Below are positions 1 through 12,800 of a DNA stretch of 64,000 bases, in pieces. The position numbers and the translations under genes were made by a program. The notes below the pieces were generated by a model that made no database searches, had not been told where the DNA came from, and worked only from the letters and a program-made list of their open reading frames with translations. Numbering within the stretch: the first letter of the stretch is position 1; every line of letters begins with the position of its first letter. Source of the stretch: Actinernus sp. WN-2022 (Eukaryota; Cnidaria; Anthozoa; Actiniaria; Actinernidae). The stretch is from positions 34,060,802 through 34,124,801 of the forward strand of contig JAOWCC010000064.1 in the NCBI GenBank assembly GCA_030867875.1, in the 5' to 3' direction.

Positions 1-430
1 GGCAGTCTGCCTGAATCTTGCCCACGGACTGCCTGAAGTCTGCCCACGGACTGCCCGCGGGCGTCTGCACACTTACTTTCGAGCTGCACTGTATGTCTAT
101 GTCTATTTCAGTGTTGTTATTTTTCTCGGCCTAGCAAATTCTTTTCTAATTTTCTATTTATTACCGAATTATATTTGGATTCTCGATCTCGCGCGGTAAA
201 CATGTGAACGCAAACTTACATTTATAAGACTACAGTTTCTTCGGTTCATGTTTATTTCTTCAGTTACAATATTGTTTTCTTCAGTTACAATGTTGTGAAC
301 AACCATATTCAAGTAAAACTTGAATATGGGCAGTCTGCCTGAATCTTGCCCGCGGACTGCCTGAAGTCTGCCCACGGACTGCCCGCGGGCGTCTGCACAC
401 TTACTTTCGAGCTGCACTGTATGTCTATGT
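1..430. repeat. Direct duplication of a ~103-bp GC-richer segment
   Basis: Bases 1-105 recur at 328-430 with a few changes, separated by 222 bp. Each copy holds repeated GGACTGCC words and GCCCGCGGGC. No ORF or known element is recognised. 431-776 shows nothing further. Confidence 0.85.
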
Positions 431-776
431 GGCTTTAATTTTAGCATTACAAGAGTCTTTTTCTGAAATAACACGGAACCTTTAACCTTTATTGAGACCT
501 TAATCATGTTGTTAGAAATCAGTTTTCTGTCAAAATAATTGATGCATTCAAGGGAATAGATAATAGGTGGGCAATGGGTCATTGCTGCTAAATTACCCTG
601 TCGTCATAGTGGCCCAGCTTTGAAGCAGACAATGGCCCCTCTATAACTACATTTGGCCTTCTTATCTCTAAAATGATCTACATGCATGCATTGAAAACTG
701 AATTCAGCGCAGCATTTGTTATTTTAATGAGGAAATAATAATTATTGTAAATTGTTTTAAATTTTTCATGAAATAG

Positions 777-851
777 AAGTAAGAAATCAGCCCCCAGCCA
801 CTCTGCTGGTAGCCGAAATAGCACAAGCCCCACAGCAGCCTGTCCTTATAA
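777..851 (+). CDS. TRIP12: TRIP12 exon 1 of those visible (disordered N-terminus)
   Basis: Acceptor tag before 777 and donor gtaagt after 851. The 75 nt encode a Ser-rich peptide, [20 protein letters not shown], typical of the unstructured TRIP12 N-terminus. The last codon is split after two bases, which agrees with the next exon. There is no homology anchor, so it rests on splice signals and phase. Confidence 0.7.
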
Positions 852-3800
852 GTAAGTTAAATTGATTTTAAACTCACGTAAAGTGTCTATAAGCCCAAGG
901 TTTTTATCATTACTGGTAATATCAGTTCTGATTTGAGTGCTACATCTACATGTATGAGGTATCAAGGTTTATATTTCCAATATGCTAATGATGTGACCAG
1001 AAATTTACTGTCATTTATTTCTCCTTGTGAATAACACATTTTTCTGAAGTAGACAAAATAATTATTTTGTAAAGAATAATCACTAATTAAAGCTACAAAT
1101 TTAACATTAATTTAATATGTCCAGTATGTTTAAAAAAGGTTGTTTATCTTTGTCTAATACAATATGCCTGGTTTGACATCATGTCATTAGCATATTGGAA
1201 ATATAAACCTTTATAACTCATACACCCAACACTCAAATAAACAAATATTCACTACTGTTCAACTTACTAGTCACTTGATGTAGAATCAGTATTAATTAAT
1301 GATACATAATTTACTTTATTTACTAAAGAACTATTCCAAGGATAAGAACAAGAAATGCCTGTAGTCACAATATGGTTAGAGCGGTTTTCAATTGAGTGTA
1401 GTAAAACCAAACGCAAATTACCCACAGCCAGCCAATCATAGGAGCGAGTAATCACAAGTAACTCGTAAATGGCTTCCCTGTGAGCCAATGACAAACCAAA
1501 GCAAAACCAAAACCAGTTTGCGTTTGGTTTTACTTTGGATTCTGATTGGTTGGCTTACTTTCTCAGCCAATAGGAGAGCTTAGTAAACGCAAAACCAAAA
1601 CACTTCCAACACTCAATTGAAATCCGCTCTAAGTGCTTGAAACTAACTTTATCTGGGTTAGTGACGACCAAAGGCAAAGTGTCAACCTCGATCCCAGTGT
1701 TCTTTATGCCCATAATCACAGATGGTATTAAACGTACCTCTGGTATACCGGTACAGGCTGGTGGGATTCAGCTGATGATTGGCTAGATGTTTTGTGCACG
1801 CTGATTGGAGAATTTTGAACAGTGCATGCATTTCACATTGCGCATTCAAATTCACTGAAAACAACTAAACATTCATAAGTACTCAGGGTTTTTTCCCTTT
1901 TCAATGCTCGCCTCTAAACTCGGTAAAAGTAGAGAAATGTGTGGTTGGAATATTCATTGGGACGATACTTCAAAGGTTAATGTTAACCGTGCTTCAGTGA
2001 TGATGAATCCGGTATGGTGGATGTTCAATATATCCATATAGTGGGCCTATTTTTGGGTCACACTACCAGCCTGTACCAGGGGTTCTTTCAACATCATCTT
2101 GGATAAGGAGTGTACACTCGGAAAGTAACTCGAGATTTACCAGCCCAACTCTAATTTTTGGTAGTCCTAGACTAGTAGAGTGCTCACTGATAGTTAAATT
2201 ATTAGCATTATACTACAACTTGTTGACTAAGCTAGAGGTAATTTTAAATAGGGATTTTCAGTTTGAAATAAAAAAAATTTTGTGACTTAAGCAGGGTTTA
2301 CTTGGACCATCAGTTAGGATTCCTAATTGTTGCCATGTTGTAAGATGCTGTTACTATTTTAGAGTTATTGCTCAATTCCCTACCATTATTACTCATTCAT
2401 TGATATTAATATATCACCTTCCAGTCTCAGGCCAAGAGTTTGTTCTACTAGTAGTTCAAGTACAGCCACTGTGACACAGAGGTAGGACAAATGGAAAAAA
2501 TATTTGTATGTTTAGGGTCACTAACTGTCTTGTTACTCTTGAAAGCATTCTTCCAAATATAGTGCTAGAATTGAGCTAAAGCTATTGTCAAAGCTCAATA
2601 GAGCAGATTTTGTATAAGTAGGACAAACTGTGGCACTGACGATTACGGCATGGTTACTGTATGGCATGCCGTAATTACATTGAAATGGTTTCCCTATTTT
2701 TTGTCTTTTTGATCAAATCAAATTACAGAGTTACGGTATTGTGAGTTGCAGTACGGTTAAGTTAAGGCTACGGACATGCTGTAGTTTGCTCACTCATGAA
2801 ATCTGCTCTAACATTAGGTTTGGCACATGGAATGTTCATTTGAAATAGATTTTACTCAGCATTGTCTGTGACAGCTAATTGCAGAGGTCAGTTTTTATTT
2901 CATTACCAAGAACCAGGGAAAGCTCAGAGAATAGAATAATTAAAATTAAATTTACCCTGGAGCCTCTATCATATTGAAACCGTTGTGCATGACAAGTGAA
3001 CCATATATTGACAGTCGGCTATTTGTGTTTGCTTTTCAATGTCGCAGCCTTCTCAAAAACAGCTACATGTAGTTTGCAGCTTACTGAGCCATGCACCTCA
3101 TCAGGGCTTGACAACAGTCTTGCGGGCTAGTGAAATAAGCTCAAGCAACAACTGTTATGTTCTTGTCACCCTGATATATCCCACTTCAAGTTAGCCTGTT
3201 CCTCTAAATCAGTGATCTTCTCCTCTGGAAAATTTTGAGAGGACTTCCATCCAAAGGTAACATCAGTACCTTAAAATAAGGCCAACCAGCTGGCTTGTTC
3301 TGTTCAATATCATTTCGATAACACTTTGTATAGACAATAAAGCTTGAATAAAGAACCCTATGGATTACTGAGGATGAGCATTTTGTAAAAAAATGTAATA
3401 ATTTTATTAAGTGCCTAATGTTTTTTATACACAGTAATAACATAACATTGTATGTAGTTCTTCCAGAGTGCAAAGCTCCAGGACAACTGCAACTAGAAAG
3501 GGTGCAATAAATAGTGTAACTACACCTAAGACTGCTGAGAGGCTACTCAGATCTCAGAAAAAGGGTGTCCACGACCCACCACTGTTACAGCCACCCAGCA
3601 ATCCTACCACAAACTCGTCATTTCCAAGGAGACATTTGACCGCTACTTCATCAGATTCTAGTGTAGCAACCAAAGCAAAAGTCACAGAGTCAAACCAGAG
3701 GACTGCTTCTGGAACTCGTCTAGCCAACCGCCCTTTTACTGCTAGTTTTGGTTTCTTAAGGGCAGCCTTATCTATAGGAGCACACAGAGGCAGAGATCTG

Positions 3801-6800
3801 GGTAATCAGTCCAGCTCCGAGGGCTCCAGAGGCTCTCAGTCTTCACAGCCACAGAGAAGCAGGAATCAAAGTGACCAGTCTAAGCCTGAGGGCTTCAGGC
3901 GGTCACAGAAGACACCAGAGGCAACGGGTTCCTGTGCCAGCAACAGGTACTTTTAATCACTGAATAAGTGTTTGATGTAAAGGTGAAGCAACCTTAGTTA
4001 ACATTGGTAACTCATGACAGTCTGGTGAGACTAAAAAAACTTGAGGCAGATTCACAAATGTAGGACCTACAATTTTATGTCCCTATCAGAGAAAAGGTGA
4101 AAAGTGTAGACATTAATTTGTAGTTCATAAAATCAATGATATTGTTTCAAAATGGCAGTAAAGTGCTAAGTAAGTGTTCACTTCGTAAGCACTTTAATAG
4201 AAGGTACAGCCTCGCCGGAAATTATAGGGACATTTACCGCGTCCGTACCTCGTGCAATGACCGCGGTTTTTCCTCGGTAAACCTCGGTCATTTTTGCGGC
4301 CGCCGCGGTCTTTTTGAAAACGCCGCAGTCATTCTTGGATGCGGCGCTAACCGAGGTCGTAACCGAGGTTCGGGATACAGTGTACATGTGTCAACTTGAA
4401 CAAGTGAGATTGTGGCGAACTAGTCAGTGCCGTGAAGTGCTTTATTTGAAAGTTAAACACACAAACAAAAAACGACAGCACATCGAACTGTGAGCTTTAT
4501 GGGAATATACTGTGACAAACTACAGTATTGTGCAAAAGTCATGCAAACGATTTCGACGAATTTCGCTCTTTGTTACTACGAATGTCGCCGAAATTTCGGG
4601 CAACTTTTCGTTCGAAATTTCGACGAAGAATTGATGAGATACGCGAAAATTCGAATGCCAAGGCGAAATATCGCCAACCTGCGAGTGACATTTCGATGAT
4701 ATTTCGTTTATTATCAAACGAAAATTCGGACCAGGTTATCGAAAGATCGTGATCCGAAATATTGTGATCCGAAATTTTGGCAAGCGTACGTGTTGACATT
4801 GCACAATTTTGTATTTTAACATTTCTTTCACCAGGATTAACGTGTGACAACTTCGAATTCATGACAAACAGTTTTACAAACGTGTCTCATTTCTGACACA
4901 TACCGCGGGGCGCAATTCATTTACATTTACACGAACTGACTGGTGTTCCGATGCATTGAAGCTCTTTTAATTCAGAAGGAATTGCAATTTACCAGTAGAA
5001 GTTTTCTGATAAGAGTAAAGAAGTTTTTGCACGTTTTCAATATGACAAACGTTGCTTCAAAACTCTGTTGATGTTCTGTAAAAAATCAGACTGACACATT
5101 CACGCCTGACTGATTGCACGTGGAAATTAAGAGTTGAGATTTTAATACCTAACGCAAGCATTTACAATGATTTCTGCCGAAACCTTTTAATACTTATAGT
5201 AACAAGACAAGGATCTGCCGTAAATGTGAAACTACACTGAAGCAAAAGTTTATTTGGTGTTATGCTTTGCGCTCAGCGAGTGATTCAAGCTTTGAAGCGG
5301 GCCACGCACCGCCGGTCTGGGAACTAAGCGAGCAGCCGTTGTTTTGTTTATTTTACGGCTCACAATATGGTCCGAATTTACTTGAAAACTTTATACAATG
5401 ACTTTTACAAAGATCTTGGAGGCTGACGTGAAAATTTTCGTTCATTTTCGCCGTAAAGCCCCGAAAAGCCCCAAAATACGCCGTTTAGCGTGCCGACTTT
5501 GAAGAAGTTTGTTTTAGAGTGACAAACAACGGCGCCGTTGAAGTCGTGAACCAGACGAAGAATAAAATGTTGATGTGTCTTAGCGAGCGGATCGAGTCCG
5601 AGAAGTTAAAGGTTTTTTAATGGCGGTTTAGCATGCCGACTTTGAAGAAGTTTGTTTTAGAGTGACAAACAATGGCGCCGTTGAAGTCGTGAACCAGACG
5701 AAGAATATAATCAGTTCATGTGTATTAATGATGTGTATAAATATTGAGAGGTTTTTAAACAGTGTCTGCCGAGTTTCAAGATACTTCTTTTAGAGTAATC
5801 AACAGTGGTGCTACTTTTTTGTCGTTCTACTTTCTCTAGAAGGAAAATATCACTTGTGAAATATCACTTCACCAAAAGTGAAATTTCACTTTCCAAAAGA
5901 ATTTTCATTTCGGCTCTGAGCCGCGGCAAGCGCCTCGGTTGATGACCTCAATATGCAAACCGCGGCGTTTTCAAAAACGCCGCGGTCACTTCTGCGATGA
6001 CCTCGGGAGAAAACCGCAGCGCCGCGTCCAATGACCTAGGTTTTTCCGCTGTCGGATGTCCCTATAATTCCCGGCGGGGCTGTACACTAATCCTTCAAAT
6101 ACCTTCAGAGGATGCACTCTTGGAGATTGACTTATAGGCATTACATGCTTTAACACTTCCTCATGAGAATTGAAATTGAAGTGTTCTTGTTTTTGAAGCA
6201 GTCGGCGTGGGTCACAAACAAAGAAAAGGACCTGGACACGTCGACAGACACCTAGCATGTCTGCAGAAGAGTGAGTGCTGCTTTTTATGTTCCAAAAATA
6301 AAATAAAAACATCAAACAAAACTGAACAAACCATCAAACTTTGACAAACAATAGACTGATCAAAACTAATAATGATTGACCAATCACTCTTAATACCAAA
6401 TCTGCCACCTCATCAGTGTTCATTGTAGTGCATAATTTTGCGATATTCTCACACTTAAATTACAACTCATTATGGATAATGTTCAACATGAATGCAACAC
6501 TTTTTGCGCTCATAAAGTGATGATACTAGACTAGCCTACATCGCATCCAAACTGAACCCTTGTTAAGTCTGTCTGCATAACAGCGACCATGCAAAAGCTT
6601 GTTCTGACCCCCAGCATAGTTGTAGATTATTTTATTATAATCTATTGTAATTGGCTTTTACTAATGCTTATTCTTACATGCCTTCTGGTTGGCCATTCAA
6701 CTGTCACCAGCCTCGTTGCAACTTGCAGCTTGTCAGAAGCCTCAGTTGAAAATATTCATTTCTGTTTACTTGGGAACTCTGTGTGTGGGAACCTCTCGTT

Positions 6801-9800
6801 AACCACAAGCAGTTCCTCCTGTTTTTAGGACTGCTCGCAGTCTAATCTCTCTTAGTTTCCCTGTGTTTTACTATCGGAGAAGGTTAGATTGCGAGCAGTC
6901 CTAAAAACAGGAGGAACTGCTTGTGGTTAACGAGAGGTTCCCACACACAGAGTTCCCAAGTAAATAGAAATGAATATTTTCAACTGAGGCTTCTGACAAG
7001 CTGCAAGTTGCAATGAGGCTGGTGACAGTTGAATGGCCAACCAGAAGGCATGTAAGAATAAGCATTAGTAAAAGCCAATTACAATTACAATAGATTATAA
7101 TGTCTAATGATAGGCTGCCTGTGGTTTAGTGCCACATTGAGGAATGCTCGTTGAGGAACACAAAGAAATCTCCCATGCAGCTTGGAAAGATCTAGTCTGT
7201 GCCACATCCAAACTGAACTCTGTTTAACTTCTCTTGTTCTAGTAAACAAATCTCTATTTACACCTGATATTGTACAGATAAATTACCATTGCTCTTCTTG
7301 ACCTGTATATAAAAGCTGCCACATTTTGAAATATAAATTAGCTGCAAGCTGCACTGGTGACAGGCTGGTGATGTTGAATGGACATTCCGGAGATGTGTAA
7401 GAATTAGTAAAAGCCAATCAAAATCAATTAGAAGATATGGAATCAGCAACTCCATCAATACGTGGATAGAGAGCTTCTTGACCCAGCAACAGCAGAGGAT
7501 CATATGCGATGGAGAGATGTCATCCTGGGAACTCGTGACTAGTGGGGTGCCCCAAGGGTCTGTTATCGGGCCAGTTCTATTCTTGGTCTACATGTATATC
7601 AATGACCTTCCCAATGGTCTCCAGTCAGATGCTCGCCTATTTGCTGATGATACAATCATCTACATGACTGTAACCAGCAACACCGATGCCAAGGCACTAC
7701 AACTGGATCTCCAACCTGGTTTTGTTTGGATTCCTGGTGAAACATGAAGCTAGAGTTTTTTTACTTCTCAAGGGAAAACAATACCTACATTCATAAATCA
7801 TTAGAAAGTATTGTTTGCCTGGAATTTTATTGCATGCAATTATAGACTACAAGGGTTGAGGTTGTTATTTTGTGACGGTCATTTCAACAAACGGCCTGAT
7901 AGCGTAGTGGGCAAGACAGCGGACTAGTAGTCAAGAGAAGCCATGAGGATGATGGTTCGAATCACACTGGACACCAATTTTTATTTCCGTCTTCTCCTTC
8001 ACTCCTTCACTTCTCCATGTAAAGTCATACTTGTGCTGTAATCCTTGTAGCTTAATTAGATCCATCACATGCATGAATCTTGATACCCAATGAGAGCACA
8101 GATGAACATCACTAGTGATTTGGATCACATATCCAAATCACTAGTGATGTTCATCTAGTGTTTCATTGGGTATCGAGATTCATGCATGTGACCAAATGCA
8201 GTCCTCTGATTGACTAAAACTCTCAAGAATTATTAATGAGTTTGAGAAGTAGATGTAAATAATCATGCAACTATGCTGGGGGTCAGAACAAGCTTTTGGT
8301 TGCTGTTACACCAGGGTTCAGTTTGGATGCGATGCAGGCCATATGACACTAAATCAAACCTTTTTGAGATACAAGTCTCACACAATTTGAGAAACAATGA
8401 GGGAAATGTCCCTCCTTGCTCTGTTTCTAGAATTAACACTGCGTTGTGATAAAACTGACCAATCAAATTAACCAACAACAAGAAACCGTAACATTATAAT
8501 CTGACAAATGCTGTTCACTTGACTTTTGAAGATTACTACCTCAGGAAATTGAAACAGTCGCCAAACAGTCTTTCTCAAGACTTCTCATTCAGTCACCAGC
8601 AGCTTACCAATCACTTCCCAACAATCACCTAATGGCAACAGACTCTGTCAACTGCTCATACAACTGCTATGCTTTGCAAGGATGTAGCTATTGTTACTTA
8701 TAACCCATCAAATATTTTCTCGTGCATAATTGGTTGCATGCATCAAGTGATGCACATGACACAATATTTTCTCTCCACAAGTGGGAAATATCAGCAAATA
8801 CACCCCCTGTGAGCATATAAGCATGCATCAAAGAAAATATTTGAAGGAGGATAACAACAATTTAATTAACTGTAATTACTCGGGCTGCCGAGTCTTAAAA
8901 TGCAAGTGGTTATTTTTTTTATTCTGTGCAGCAAGCTTTCTGCGCATGCGTTAAAGGTCAAATTCACACCAATCAGATTGCACTGTGCTGGTCACGTAAC
9001 AATCGCCAGGTTAATTTATTTACATAATTTAATACAGTAAAGCAAGATGGCGGAGGACCCGCGAGCAACTTTCTCTCTAATTTGGTGTCTCATCTCTCAA
9101 ATGGAAGCCAGTTTAATGTTTTATTTAACTTCACTCGTGCGAAAGCCTTCCAACAGGCTCAGGATATTTCAACTGGCGCTATTGTCGGAGCCGAAGGACC
9201 GCGTTTTTTACCCAGATGGCCAGTGATTTTATATACGATACGTACGACGACCTGAAGCCAGGATCCGGAAAGCTAAAATTCGAAGAAATAGATATTGGAA
9301 TCTATAAGCCATCGGCTCGCTGTGCTGAATTTAAAACATCCGAGGAGAACATCTTATTTTGGGTGAAGGCACTTCAAGACCAATATTATGAGTCTCTTAA
9401 AAACTGTCAGAGATTTAAATTTACCGTAAGTTGGATCAGAGAGTATTGAGATCAAGTTATTTCGTTCCAGCAAGGATATTGACCTAGCGGAAACGGTACA
9501 AGCTGTCGAAGGATTTTACTTATAATCATCCACGTCTACTTAACAACTGGAATAGTTATGTGCCAAGGCATGGGCAAAGATTGAGTTTCCCAGATTACAG
9601 ATGAAAGTAGAGAACTTAATGAATGAAGAAACAGAGGTCACGCGCGACATGCTTGAGAAAATGAACATGTTCAACACTTTATGTTATACTAAGAAAACAA
9701 AACAAATTACAGAGCCTGCAAGTTCACAAGTCAATGAAAAACCCCAAGAGCCTGTAGTTTTGGATCAACATATCCTTGAAACTCCAAAAGCAACATACAC

Positions 9801-12800
9801 ATGAGTCAAATTCAAACCGGAAGAGACGGAATTCTTTAGATTCTTCACGTCACATCAAAACACGAATCAAGAAACCAAACTCAGTCATTTGGAAGACAAA
9901 TTAGTGCAGCAAGATAATATATACAAGACCGAAATCAAGATGCTGTCATCATGAATATATTATTGACCTAGAAGTTGAAAATGGCGAGTTGAAAGCGGAT
10001 ATAATAAAGCTGAGATCCGACTTTCAAACTTAAAAAAAAAATTCAAGAATACAAAAAAGAAGACAATGAAAGACCAAGGTCTCCAGTATTCCGAGACTAC
10101 CCAAACTACTGAAGCTTATCAGTTTGTTCAAGAGCCATCTTTCTTACATGACAACCCGATCCCTATTCATCAGAATACATTTTCTGTGCTAAATGACGAG
10201 AGTTTACAATCACCTGACCGATAACCCACTACTAAAGAAAGGGACCATGAAGTGCGGTAGTACGGTTAATTCTCGGGTTCCAAACAATGAATATATGCCT
10301 GCTCAAATGCAGTGTGTTAAACGAATAAGTAGTGTTTAAATTAAAAGGTCAACATACGAGAAAAACAAAACTATTAAATTACATATATACTAGGGGAGCA
10401 GATAATGAAAGTCACCGCGCTACCGGCCACTAAAGACTGCTAAATTCAGCTAATAATTCTTCCCTTTGGTTATTACTAAGAGGATTTCAAATGAAAGTGT
10501 ATTACATCTTCAATCTCATGTGGCCCGAGTGAAAGCCCAGATGGGCTCTTGTTTATTGTAGTTTAGCAATTTAGCTATATTCATTATACATAATTTTAAT
10601 TAGCGTTCATCACTTTTATTGTAATAGTTATATCTCGGAACAGGTATGTCCACGAACGAAATATCAGGGCATATTTTGATGCCACAAATAGGATATTGTA
10701 TTTATACCTTCTGGGAATATTAAAAATCATACTAAATCATATCGCTATAATAATTGTTTTGTACATATATAAGGTACAAATTAAATATCATACAAAATGC
10801 ACTTGAGTCATGTAAAGCGTAACGGTCGATGGAAAATCTTTAATCAGATGTTTTCACTTTTAACAATTAATAGCATTCTCTCATTTCCTATAAACAGTGG
10901 GTTGGCAGAACAGGGAACATCATCAGGTGAGATTTGGTCAGGAAATCTAACTAAACAACAGGACCGCCTCCCGGTTAGCTCAGTTGTTAAGTGCCGGTCT
11001 GTCGAGCGGGAGTTCGTGGGTTCAAACCCCGGCGGGACCAACACTCGGGGTCTTAAAATAACTGAGGAGAAGGTGCTGCCTTTACATAATACAGTAAACG
11101 GTTAGACCTTCACGTCTTCTTGGATAAGGACGTAAAACCGTAGGACTAGTGTCCCCAGTTAGCTGCAAAGCTAAATACATTGACACTTAAATAAAGTCCT
11201 TTTTTATTTTTACATTAACAGGCCTTTGGCAACAAATGTTTCCTTGCTTAATTATTCCTGGAATAAAATATATGCAGATGTATACTGAATGCCTCCCCCC
11301 CTTTTCCCCCACTATCACTTTAATTGTTTTGAAGATGTACATGTATCCAAAAACATATTCCATTATATTATAAAATTACACTGCTCCTCCACGAGATGAT
11401 TTATACTTTTACAGTGTGACTACTGAAACCAGGGCTACTTTGACAATGATAACTAAACACATGATTGCAAAACAAAAGCATTAAAAAGTATAAATCCTAG
11501 CATATCCATGTGCGATTTTCTTCAATTGAAAGACTTAAGAACTAGTCTTGTTGACCAAATTCACCTTTTACCTGATTGTACATGAAGCTTGAGCAAGCCA
11601 AAATGCTATTGTTTTGTACTCAACACTGATTTGCTCAAGTAATCGTAAGTTGGAATGCTTTGTTTTCATTCTGCAATGTGATTGGTTCTTGTTGTCTAAG
11701 TGGCCCTGGTTTCAGTAGTCACACTGTAATCATGCATCAGGTAAGAATTATGCTTATAAATTTTATAATAGTTAGCAGTTCCACAGAACAATGACAGCAT
11801 AATGAGCAGGCCCACAGAACAATGCAGCATAATAAGCAGGCCCACAACAATTTAGTGCTAAGTCAATTTCTTCTTTTTAGGGCAACCAAGAGTAAATGAT
11901 GCAGGCCAATCATCTAGTGGTATGTACAAGTCTCAACATGCATAATTCATGACAAAAATGTTTTCTAGAATACAGGATATTTTATAGCATAATCACCCTC
12001 TCCCCTCCCCTTCAAAACAAGAATCTGTGGTGAAAAATGAACTCATTCCCACCAAGTCCCATTTCTATTTCATGCATAAAGGAGTAACAGATGGAATGCT
12101 AAAGTACCTTTGGAGCACATCAGTATAATCTTCAGAGCATGATTCTATAATGTTCCACTGCTCTGTCAGTTTTACGAATGCTTACTAAAGGACAATATTA
12201 TTTAAAAGTCCAATTAAGTGTCAAGTACCATAGTTGTATCCAGAGTACATCACTCTGTCCTAGCTAGGATGCAATATTTTCATTTTGGACACAGTATCCC
12301 AGCAAACCATATGAATATTCATGACACCACTTTGGGGGAAGAAGTCTGGGGAGAAGACTGCACATCAATAATGTATTTAGAACTATTCATTTGCATACCT
12401 GTTAGCATAAGACCAAAGACCCATTCACCATATGATAGTATGACAGACATCCAAATGAACAGGCTTTTTAGTTATCTACAGTTTATCTGCTGTACCTGAT
12501 GTAAAATATATTATGAATGCTTGTAACGCCTCCCAAGTGGTTTTGTTAGTGGTCTGATGTTTTTAATTCTAGCTCCTAATAACTCTACTGTAGTGTTTTA
12601 ATTCTAATGTGCAATTTATTTTTAGGTGGTGCTGAAAGAAATGATGGAAGTAACAACACACATTCTGAGGATGGTGAACTAAAAGATGACGACATGTCCA
12701 GACTACAGAGTAAGCAGGGTGTACATTGTTGTGTTTACCTGTGCTAACATAATTCATTTGCTTCTTAGGTTCTTGTACCTGTGAGTTTTGTAGGGTACCA

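Larger units (their letters stand above)
6539..8336. mobile_element. Composite repeat with inverted ends enclosing a palindrome, an RT fragment and a SINE
   Basis: 6539-6626 (CATCGCATCCAAACTGAACC through GACCCCCAGCATAGTTG) recurs inverted at 8264-8336. Between them lie a long palindrome, a reverse transcriptase fragment, a tRNA-like SINE and a hairpin. It is probably several insertions on top of one another. 6086-6538 and 8337-9046 show nothing I can name. Confidence 0.7.

Noticed and set aside
3204..3473. 89-codon minus-strand frame
   Set aside because: No motif, AT-rich, and it overlaps the acceptor region of exon 3.
4136..4862. Overlapping frames on both strands as real genes
   Set aside because: They follow the CCGCGG and CGAAAT word composition of the transposon end; no homology is recognised.
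10961..11040. tRNA gene
   Set aside because: A- and B-boxes are present but the acceptor stem does not pair and a SINE tail follows.
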